Shown: piece after piece, positions 1 through 5,333 of the stretch
Layout of the letters: each line of letters opens with the position of its first letter
Position numbering within the stretch: the first letter of the stretch is position 1
Notes under the pieces: model-generated
What the model was told of the DNA's origin: nothing
Databases searched by the model: none
The model's input: the letters and a program-made list of their open reading frames with translations, nothing else
Assembly (NCBI GenBank): GCA_017413305.1
Contig: JAFPUA010000089.1
Coordinates: 1 to 5,333, forward strand
Direction of reading: 5' to 3'
Source of the DNA: Candidatus Ruminimicrobiellum caprinum
GTDB lineage: Bacteria; Elusimicrobiota; Endomicrobiia; Endomicrobiales; Endomicrobiaceae
Length of the DNA: 5,333 bases
Position numbers and translations under genes: made by a program

Positions 1-419
1 AAAAAGAAGCAGATTTTCAGGCAAGAATTAAAGATCCAGAAAAACAAGAACAATATATTGCAGAAAAAAAGAAAAGTGCCGCTTCCACTTTTATAAACAA
101 TTTGAAGTCAAGAGTTTTCCTTATGTTAGGGGATTATGATTCCGAAAAAGAAGTTTTTCGTGTTAATTTATATGTAAAACCTCCTCGTGTACCACAAGCA
201 ATGTCGCCGGATAAATTAATTCAAATAAGTCCTCTTTCGTGGAGTTTTTTTGATTTAAAAGTTCCTATAAAAGAAGCTGAAAATTTTGAAAGGAAATTCA
301 GCAGTGTAAAAGGCGAAGCCATAAAAAAAGCTACTTTTACAATAAAGTATGATACAATTTCAATAGATAAAATAACATTTGAAGTTGACGGGAAAAAATA
401 CACAAAAGATTCTAAGTAA
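1..419 (+). CDS. 3' end of an unrecognised protein gene (5' truncated by the window edge)
   Basis: The reading frame is open from the first full codon at position 3 to the TAA at 417-419, so 138 C-terminal residues are visible and the start lies outside the window. I do not recognise the family. The visible part begins with a highly charged, probably helical stretch (about residues 1-25, rich in K, E and Q). A probably beta-rich region follows, with alternating hydrophobic residues around VFLMLGDYD and FRVNLYVK, a proline-rich turn (KPPRVPQ), and a last pair of strands near FTIKYD and ITFEVDGKKY. No membrane segment, cysteine or catalytic motif is visible in this part; the N-terminus, where a signal peptide would lie, is not available. 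Two arginines use CGT, whereas ppdK uses only AGA. A TTG at 102 could be read as a start, but it has no ribosome binding site and the frame is open upstream, so it is probably internal. The gene is closed off from recJ by the terminator at 445-472. Confidence 0.75.
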   Translation, partial: KEADFQARIKDPEKQEQYIAEKKKSAASTFINNLKSRVFLMLGDYDSEKEVFRVNLYVKPPRVPQAMSPDKLIQISPLSWSFFDLKVPIKEAENFERKFSSVKGEAIKKATFTIKYDTISIDKITFEVDGKKYTKDSK

Positions 420-444
420 ATTTTGCAACAAAATTTTAATATAT

Positions 445-472
445 AAAAAAATCGCCGAAGGGCGATTTTTTT
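445..472 (+). terminator. Rho-independent terminator after the first gene
   Basis: A perfect inverted repeat has a GC-rich core, ATCGCC (451-456) pairing with GGCGAT (461-466), around a GAAG tetraloop (457-460). The stem extends outward by A-T pairs from the A run at 445-450 to the T run at 467-472, giving up to 12 bp. The T run follows the core directly, as in a standard intrinsic terminator. Because of the A run on the other side, it could also work on the minus strand, though no minus-strand gene is seen here. It lies 25 bp after the stop codon of the first gene and separates that gene from recJ. Confidence 0.92.
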
Positions 473-473
473 A

Positions 474-503
474 TTGGCAATTTGTTTTGCAATTTTGTAT
501 AAT
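474..503 (+). promoter_or_regulatory. Probable sigma-70-type promoter of recJ
   Basis: A -35-like TTGGCA (474-479) is followed after 18 bp by a perfect -10 hexamer TATAAT (498-503). Transcription would start near 510, giving a leader of about 27 bases before the recJ ATG. The -35 box begins two bases after the terminator T run, so recJ appears to have its own transcription unit. In AT-rich DNA a TATAAT can occur by chance, but the position between a terminator and a start codon supports the call. Confidence 0.6.
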
Positions 504-527
504 TGATAAAATTTTTAATAAAACTAT

Positions 528-531
528 AGGA
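528..531 (+). promoter_or_regulatory. Ribosome binding site of recJ
   Basis: A short AGGA lies 5 bases before the ATG at 537. It is a modest Shine-Dalgarno match compared with the AAGGAG of ppdK, consistent with lower expression of a repair enzyme. It supports 537 as the start; the next in-frame Met is residue 64, inside conserved RecJ sequence. Confidence 0.6.
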
Positions 532-536
532 ATAAG

Positions 537-2474
537 ATGATAGAAAACGAGTGGCTAATTCAAGATATAGATAGAAACTTATTATCCGAACTAAAACAAC
601 AAACAAATTTACCTGAAACTGTTTTAAAAGTTTTACTTAGCAGAGGATTTAAAGATGTTAAATCCGTACAGGAATTTGTTTATCCTAAAAAAGAATTTTT
701 ATATAATCCTTTTCTTTTTGAGGATATGTATAGGACTGTTGTAAGAATACACAATGCAATAGAAACTCAAGAAAAAATATTAATATATGCAGACAGAGAT
801 GTTGATGGGGTAACATCTCTGTCTATTTTGTATGATACGATATCCGTATTGGGGGGAAATGTTGTTTGGTATATACCTTCCGACGAAGGATATGGCTTGT
901 CATCAACTGTTTTGGATAAATATAAATCTGATGGTGTTACTCTTGTGATAACAGTAGATTGCGGAATATCAGCTGTGCAGGAAGTAGATTATGCAAATTC
1001 TATAGGGTTACAGGTTATTATTACTGATCATCATGAACCTCCACAAGACGGACTGCCGAAAGCATATTCTGTTATTGATGCTAAAATCAGTTCAAGTAAG
1101 TATCCTTTTAAAGAATTGGCAGGTTGCGGTGTTTCTTTTAAAGTGTCTCAGGCTTTAATGCAGACTTACGGAAAATATTTTGACAAAAAAGTGGCAGTCA
1201 TTGCTGATGACGGCGAAAAATGTTATATTATAACACTCGTCAACGGCATTGTTGTTTCCGAAGAAGAAAAAAACTTAAAAGAAATAGATTTTACCGAATA
1301 TACAAAAGTTTTTTCTTCCGACCATCAGACAATCCGACCTTCCGACCTTCAACAAGAGGCTCGTCGGCTTCTTGCAGAATATTATAAATCCGAATTCTAC
1401 GACGACGGAAGGATGTTGGAATTTTTTGAAAACAATGTTGACTTAGTTGCTTTAGGTTCAATTGCAGATATAGTTCCGCTGGAAAACGAAAATAGAATTC
1501 TCGTACAAAGCGGTTTGGATATGATGAAACAAAATTCAAAAAAGAGATTAGGACTAAGCTATATATTTGAAGAATGTCTTAAAAAACAGTTAATGTGCGC
1601 AAAATCGATATCGTGGTATGTTGCACCTATGATAAATGCCGCCGGAAGAATGAATAAAGCAAATGTTGCTGCAGAACTGTTGCTTGCAGATAATGAATAT
1701 AAGGCAAACGCTTCCTTTACGGAATTAAAAAAATTAAATGATGAAAGAAAAGAAATTCAAAATGAAAATGTAAAACAGTTTGATATTTTGTTACAAGAAC
1801 AGTGTGATATTGAAAAAGATAATATTTTTGTTGTATTGGCAAAAGATTTGCCTCACGGCGTTACGGGAATAGTTGCAAGTAAAATAATGAAACTTTACAG
1901 CAAACCTGTGATACTTTTTATCGAGGACAAAGGAACAGGCGAAGCTACCGGCTCATGCAGGTCTATTGACGGTTTTGATATCGTGTCTGCTCTTGATAAA
2001 ACTAAAGAATTGTTAGTTAAGTTCGGTGGACATACACAAGCGGCAGGCGTAACGATAAAACTTGAAAATATGAAAGAATTTAAAGATAAAATTAAACAAA
2101 TTGCCAATGAAACTATATCTAAAGAAATGACTACGAAGAAATTTATTGTCGATTGTGAACTTAAAATTTCCGAAACAAACAAAGATACATATTTAGACAT
2201 GGATATATTGGAACCTTTCGGTGCAGCAAATGTTCCTCCGACATTTTTATTAAAAGATGTTGAGTTTGAAGATGTTTGTATTATAGGGCCAAATAAAGAT
2301 CATTTGAAAATAAAAGTTTGTAAAGACGGAACATATATTAATGCTCTTTTTTGGAGTGCCGCAAAGTACAAAGATGAATTTAATTATAAAGATAAATTTG
2401 ATATAGTATTTAATATGGATTTAAATAAGGGGAATTTTCAATTAATAATATTAGACGCGAGAAAGAACAGTTGA
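537..2474 (+). CDS. recJ: Single-stranded-DNA-specific exonuclease RecJ
   Basis: RecJ degrades single-stranded DNA 5' to 3' using divalent metal ions and serves RecF-pathway recombination, base excision and mismatch repair in the cytoplasm. The 645-residue protein has the family order. The DHH domain carries motif I with D86, D88 and D90 followed by G91; VDCG at 140-143; DHH at 164-166; and motif IV ADIVPL with D311. The DHHA1 domain carries NAAGRM (367-372), HGVTGIVASK (440-449), SCRS (473-476) and GGHTQAAG (497-504). The C-terminal OB-fold region begins near EPFG (559-562), and the protein ends in the usual FDIVFN...ILDAR type of strand pair. All expected metal-binding Asp and His residues are present, so it should be active. 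Oddities: motif I reads ADRDVDG instead of the common GDYDVDG, and about 75 extra residues (roughly 213-290) sit between the DHH motif and motif IV, making it longer than the 577 residues of E. coli RecJ. All three CGN arginine codons lie in that segment. The ATG start fits the RBS at 528 and the family N-terminus. Confidence 0.96.
   Translation: MIENEWLIQDIDRNLLSELKQQTNLPETVLKVLLSRGFKDVKSVQEFVYPKKEFLYNPFLFEDMYRTVVRIHNAIETQEKILIYADRDVDGVTSLSILYDTISVLGGNVVWYIPSDEGYGLSSTVLDKYKSDGVTLVITVDCGISAVQEVDYANSIGLQVIITDHHEPPQDGLPKAYSVIDAKISSSKYPFKELAGCGVSFKVSQALMQTYGKYFDKKVAVIADDGEKCYIITLVNGIVVSEEEKNLKEIDFTEYTKVFSSDHQTIRPSDLQQEARRLLAEYYKSEFYDDGRMLEFFENNVDLVALGSIADIVPLENENRILVQSGLDMMKQNSKKRLGLSYIFEECLKKQLMCAKSISWYVAPMINAAGRMNKANVAAELLLADNEYKANASFTELKKLNDERKEIQNENVKQFDILLQEQCDIEKDNIFVVLAKDLPHGVTGIVASKIMKLYSKPVILFIEDKGTGEATGSCRSIDGFDIVSALDKTKELLVKFGGHTQAAGVTIKLENMKEFKDKIKQIANETISKEMTTKKFIVDCELKISETNKDTYLDMDILEPFGAANVPPTFLLKDVEFEDVCIIGPNKDHLKIKVCKDGTYINALFWSAAKYKDEFNYKDKFDIVFNMDLNKGNFQLIILDARKNS
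1316..1347 (+). repeat. Degenerate 8-bp tandem repeat inside recJ
   Basis: Four consecutive octamers can be read: TTCCGACC (1316), ATCAGACA (1324), ATCCGACC (1332) and TTCCGACC (1340). The heptamer TCCGACC is exact at 1317, 1333 and 1341, spaced 16 and 8 bp. The unit is not a multiple of three, so the copies are translated in different frames (codons 260-271). It lies in the extra RecJ segment and is locally richer in G+C than the surroundings. The copy number is low and one unit is degenerate, so chance is possible. Confidence 0.5.
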
Positions 2475-2503
2475 GATAGTTGTCTTGTAGAGCCAAATTT
2501 TTA

Positions 2504-2532
2504 TTGACACTTAAATTTTTAATTGCTAAAAT
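2504..2532 (+). promoter_or_regulatory. Strong sigma-70-type promoter of ppdK
   Basis: A perfect -35 box TTGACA (2504-2509) is separated by the ideal 17 bp from the -10 box TAAAAT (2527-2532), which matches TATAAT in five of six positions. The TG at 2524-2525 gives an extended -10 (TGnTAAAAT). An AAATTTTT stretch directly upstream (2495-2502) could help as an UP-like element. Transcription would start near 2539, leaving a leader of about 60 bases. This near-consensus signal suggests high constitutive expression, as expected for a central metabolic enzyme. Confidence 0.85.
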
Positions 2533-2584
2533 TTCTGGATTATTATAACGACAGCAATAACGATTCAATTCGTAAAAATAAAAC

Positions 2585-2590
2585 AAGGAG
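2585..2590 (+). promoter_or_regulatory. Ribosome binding site of ppdK
   Basis: A full AAGGAG Shine-Dalgarno sequence sits 8 bases before the ATG at 2599. It is strong and well spaced, and it fixes the start codon of ppdK. Confidence 0.9.
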
Positions 2591-2598
2591 AAAGCAGT

Positions 2599-5328
2599 AT
2601 GGCGAAATTCGTTTATTCGTTCGGTGGCGGAAAAGCAGATGGTAACGGCAGTATGAGAAACCTTCTGGGCGGAAAAGGTGCTAACCTTGCTGAAATGGCA
2701 GGAAAAGTTAAGCTCCCTGTTCCTCCGGGATTCACAATTACAACAGAGGTTTGTACTTACTACTATGACCACAAAAAAACTTACCCAAAGGAACTTGAAA
2801 AACAAGTTGCAACGGCTTTAAAAGCAGTTGAAAAAATTATGGGCAAGAAATTCGGCGACACAAAAGATCCTCTTTTAGTATCGGTAAGATCCGGTGCAAG
2901 AGCTTCTATGCCTGGTATGATGGAAACAGTTTTAAATGTAGGTCTTACATCAAAAACTCTTCCGGGCTTAATCGCAAAAACTAAAAATGAAAGATTTGCT
3001 TATGATGCCTATAGAAGACTTATTATGATGTATTCCGATGTTGTTATGGAAAAAGCAGCTGGAATTGAACCTGCAGACGACATGGGAATCAGAAAACAAC
3101 TCGAAAGAGTTATGGAAAAAGCTAAAAAGGCTAAAGGTATAACAAAAGATACAGATCTTAGCGCACAAGATTTGAAAAAACTTTGTGAAGAATTCAAAGT
3201 AGTTGTTAAAAAAGTTTTAGGAAAAGAATTCCCTGACGATCCTATGAAACAGCTCTGGGGTGGAATTTCCGCAGTGTTTGCTTCTTGGAACGGTAAGAGA
3301 GCAATCGCTTACAGAAAAATTGAAGGAATTCCTGAAGATTGGGGAACTGCAGTAAATGTTCAAAGCATGGTTTTCGGAAATATGGGCGATAATTCTGCAA
3401 CCGGTGTTGCTTTTACAAGAAATCCTGCAAACGGAAATGCTCATTTCTATGGAGAATACCTTGTAAATGCTCAAGGTGAAGATGTTGTTGCAGGTATCAG
3501 AACCCCCGCTTCCATTAATGAAGCAACAAAAACAGAACAGAACAAAGGCGAAGTTTCTCTTGAAAAGTTTATGCCTAAAGTTTATAAAGAACTTGATGGT
3601 ATACAGAAAAAACTTGAGAAACATTATAGAGATATGCTTGATATCGAATTCACAATTCAGGAAGGTAAATTGTGGATGCTTCAGTGCAGAGTTGGAAAGA
3701 GAAACGGTCCGGCTGCAGTTAAAATGGCTATGGACATGATAAAAGAAAAACTCATTACAAAAGAAGAAGCTGTATTGAGAGTTTCTCCTGCACAGTTAGA
3801 TGAATTATTACATCCTATTATAGATTCTAAAGCAGAAAAAGGTGCAAAAGTTTTGGCAAAAGGTCTTCCTGCAGGTCCTGGAGGAGCAAATGGTCAGATA
3901 GTATTTTCTGCTGAAGATGCAGTTGCTTGGAATAAAAAAGGTAAAAAAGTTATTCTCGTTAGAGAAGAAACAAACCCTGAAGATGTTGAAGGTATGAGAG
4001 CTGCTCAGGCAGTGCTTACCGCAAGAGGCGGTATGACCTCACACGCTGCACTTGTTGCAAGAGGATGGGGAAAATGCTGTATCGTAGGTTGTGCAGATAT
4101 TTCAGTTAATTTAGCAAAGAAAACAATGACAATCGGCAGCAAAACATTTAAGGAAGGAGATTATATTACTCTTAACGGAACAAAAGGTTTTGTTTATGAC
4201 GGAGCATTGAAGATGGTTGATGCAACGGAAAACAAAATATTGTTCGATTTCTTAAAAGTTTGCGATTCTATTAAGAGACTTAAAATTAGAACGAATGCAG
4301 ATAACCCTGCAGACGCTAAGAAAGCAAGAGCTTTCGGTGCAGAAGGTATCGGTCTTTTCAGAACAGAACATATGTTCTATGGCGAAAATTCAGAAAAACC
4401 TTTATTCGCATTGAGAAAAATGATTGCTTCTGCAACAACAGAAGAAAGAAAGAAAGCTTTAGATGAAATGTTTCCGTTCATGAAAGCAAGTATTAAGGGA
4501 ACAATGGAAGCTATGGACGGATATGCAGTTACAATCAGATTGCTTGATCCTCCTCTCCACGAATTCATTCCTAGAGAAAAAGCTCAGCAGGAAATTATTG
4601 CAAAGAGCTTGAAAATTTCTTTAGACGAATTCAGATCAAGAGCAGAAGCTCTTCATGAATCTAACCCGATGATGGGACACAGAGGAGTAAGACTTGGTGT
4701 AACATATCCTGAAATAACAGAATATCAGGTTAGAGCTATATTTGAAGTTGCAGTTGAACTTTTAAAGAAAGGCAAAAAAGTTCATCCTGAAATAATGGTT
4801 CCTGTTGTATGTACGGAAAACGAATTGAAACTTCAAAAAGCTATAGTTGAAAAAGTTCATGCTGAAGTTTTGAAGAAAGCAAAAATCAAGAAACTTGATT
4901 ACTCTTTCGGAACCATGATAGAAATCCCGAGAGCAGCATTAACAGCAGATAAACTTGCAAATGTTGCAGAGTTCTTCTCTTTCGGAACAAACGATTTAAC
5001 TCAGATGAGTTTTGGTTTCTCCAGAGATGATGTTGGTGCTTTCTTAGGCGACTATCAAGAAAAGAAAATATTGCCTGCAGATCCTTTCCAGACAATTGAT
5101 CAGGAAGGCGTAGGTCAGTTGATTAAGATTGGTCTTGAAAAAGGAAGAAGCGTAAGAAAAGGTATGAAAATCGGTATCTGCGGAGAACACGGTGGAGAAC
5201 CTAACTCTGTTGAATTCTGCAATGCTATCGGAATGACATATGTTTCTTGCTCACCTTTCAGAGTACCTATAGCAAGACTTGCAGCAGCACAAGCAGTTGC
5301 AAAAGAAAAGAAATCTAAGAAGAAATAG
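2599..5328 (+). CDS. ppdK: Pyruvate, phosphate dikinase (PPDK)
   Basis: PPDK interconverts PEP + AMP + PPi and pyruvate + ATP + Pi in the cytoplasm. In fermenting bacteria it often replaces or supplements pyruvate kinase in PPi-linked glycolysis, and it can also run toward PEP. The 909-residue protein is full length (the Clostridium symbiosum enzyme has 874). The N-terminal ATP-grasp domain has GGKGANLAEM (24-33), RSGARASMPGMM (97-108) and E350, Q362 and R364 in DIEFTIQEGKLWMLQCR. The central phosphohistidine domain has GGMTSHAALVARGWGK with catalytic H482 and, two residues before it, T480, the site used by the PPDK regulatory protein in other organisms. The C-terminal PEP/pyruvate barrel has R588 (GLFRTEHMF), R647 (TIRLLDPPLHEF), E775 (IEIPRA), N798-D799 (SFGTNDLTQ) and C861 (CGEHGGEP). 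These correspond to the known C. symbiosum active-site residues, so the enzyme should work. Arginine is encoded only by AGA, which suits a highly expressed gene. The C-terminus has a short lysine-rich tail. No regulatory-protein gene is present in the window. Confidence 0.98.
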   Translation: MAKFVYSFGGGKADGNGSMRNLLGGKGANLAEMAGKVKLPVPPGFTITTEVCTYYYDHKKTYPKELEKQVATALKAVEKIMGKKFGDTKDPLLVSVRSGARASMPGMMETVLNVGLTSKTLPGLIAKTKNERFAYDAYRRLIMMYSDVVMEKAAGIEPADDMGIRKQLERVMEKAKKAKGITKDTDLSAQDLKKLCEEFKVVVKKVLGKEFPDDPMKQLWGGISAVFASWNGKRAIAYRKIEGIPEDWGTAVNVQSMVFGNMGDNSATGVAFTRNPANGNAHFYGEYLVNAQGEDVVAGIRTPASINEATKTEQNKGEVSLEKFMPKVYKELDGIQKKLEKHYRDMLDIEFTIQEGKLWMLQCRVGKRNGPAAVKMAMDMIKEKLITKEEAVLRVSPAQLDELLHPIIDSKAEKGAKVLAKGLPAGPGGANGQIVFSAEDAVAWNKKGKKVILVREETNPEDVEGMRAAQAVLTARGGMTSHAALVARGWGKCCIVGCADISVNLAKKTMTIGSKTFKEGDYITLNGTKGFVYDGALKMVDATENKILFDFLKVCDSIKRLKIRTNADNPADAKKARAFGAEGIGLFRTEHMFYGENSEKPLFALRKMIASATTEERKKALDEMFPFMKASIKGTMEAMDGYAVTIRLLDPPLHEFIPREKAQQEIIAKSLKISLDEFRSRAEALHESNPMMGHRGVRLGVTYPEITEYQVRAIFEVAVELLKKGKKVHPEIMVPVVCTENELKLQKAIVEKVHAEVLKKAKIKKLDYSFGTMIEIPRAALTADKLANVAEFFSFGTNDLTQMSFGFSRDDVGAFLGDYQEKKILPADPFQTIDQEGVGQLIKIGLEKGRSVRKGMKIGICGEHGGEPNSVEFCNAIGMTYVSCSPFRVPIARLAAAQAVAKEKKSKKK

Positions 5329-5333
5329 TCAAA

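Noticed and set aside
102..419. A self-standing 105-residue gene starting at the TTG at 102
   Set aside because: The same frame is open without a stop to the left edge of the window, and no Shine-Dalgarno sequence precedes the TTG. It is better read as the end of a longer gene.
1291..1539. 82-codon minus-strand open frame opposite the extra RecJ segment
   Set aside because: I considered it as a possible gene inside the anomalous segment, but it runs on into the conserved motif IV region of recJ and shows no recognisable domain.
2467..2483. Possible recJ terminator hairpin over the stop codon
   Set aside because: The stem is only 6 bp with two G-T pairs and has no T run directly after it. 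Some read-through from recJ into ppdK is therefore possible.
2545..2573. Direct repeat ATAACGA (2545, 2557) and weak inverted repeat ACGA/TCGT in the ppdK leader, considered as an operator or riboswitch
   Set aside because: The repeats are short, the inverted repeat has a mismatch and the leader of about 60 bases is too short and unstructured for a known riboswitch. Chance is likely in AT-rich DNA.
2410..2805. 131-codon open frame on the minus strand across the recJ-ppdK gap
   Set aside because: It overlaps the end of recJ, the ppdK promoter and the conserved start of ppdK. Its Cys-, Phe- and Ser-rich sequence resembles no family and looks like the complement of AT-rich coding DNA.
3217..3624. 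135-codon minus-strand open frame inside ppdK
   Set aside because: It lies entirely opposite conserved PPDK sequence and has a low-complexity, Phe- and Cys-rich composition typical of antisense shadows.
3467..3739. 90-codon plus-strand open frame in another frame of ppdK
   Set aside because: The overlapping PPDK frame contains conserved ATP-grasp residues, and the alternative product has no recognisable features.
1..5333. The three genes as a single novel system or operon
   Set aside because: A terminator separates the first gene from recJ, each complete gene has its own promoter candidate, and the roles of RecJ and PPDK are unrelated. Chance neighbours are the simplest reading.

Overview
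This window is AT-rich, roughly one third G+C by eye. It holds three protein genes, all on the + strand: the 3' end of an unrecognised gene (1-419), a complete gene for the single-strand-specific 5'-3' exonuclease RecJ (537-2474), and a complete gene for pyruvate, phosphate dikinase, PPDK (2599-5328). The A/T-rich codons, near-exclusive AGA/AGG arginine codons, clear sigma-70-type promoters and a Shine-Dalgarno site all indicate a bacterium. PPDK is common in fermenting anaerobes that run PPi-linked glycolysis. The RecJ has an unusual ADRDVDG first motif and extra sequence after the DHH motif. From memory these features recall spirochaete or Elusimicrobiota (Endomicrobium-like) proteins, but the sequence alone does not settle the taxon.

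Layout. The first gene ends at 419 and is followed by a strong intrinsic terminator (445-472). Two bases later a likely promoter begins (TTGGCA, 18 bp, TATAAT), leading to recJ at 537. After recJ comes a 124-bp gap with no convincing terminator. It contains a near-consensus promoter (TTGACA, 17 bp, extended TGnTAAAAT) and a good AAGGAG ribosome binding site in front of ppdK. PPDK ends 5 bp before the window edge.

How the genes relate. There is no sign that the three genes form one functional system. RecJ serves DNA recombination and repair, PPDK serves central carbon metabolism, and each of the two complete genes has its own promoter candidate. The two complete genes keep their catalytic residues and look functional. 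The most interesting local signal is an extra segment of roughly 75 residues inside RecJ, between the DHH motif and motif IV. It holds all three CGN arginine codons of the gene, a degenerate 8-bp tandem repeat and a small hairpin, so it may be lineage-specific or acquired sequence. I found no mobile element, CRISPR array, tRNA, rRNA or riboswitch, and nothing that amounts to a new biological system.
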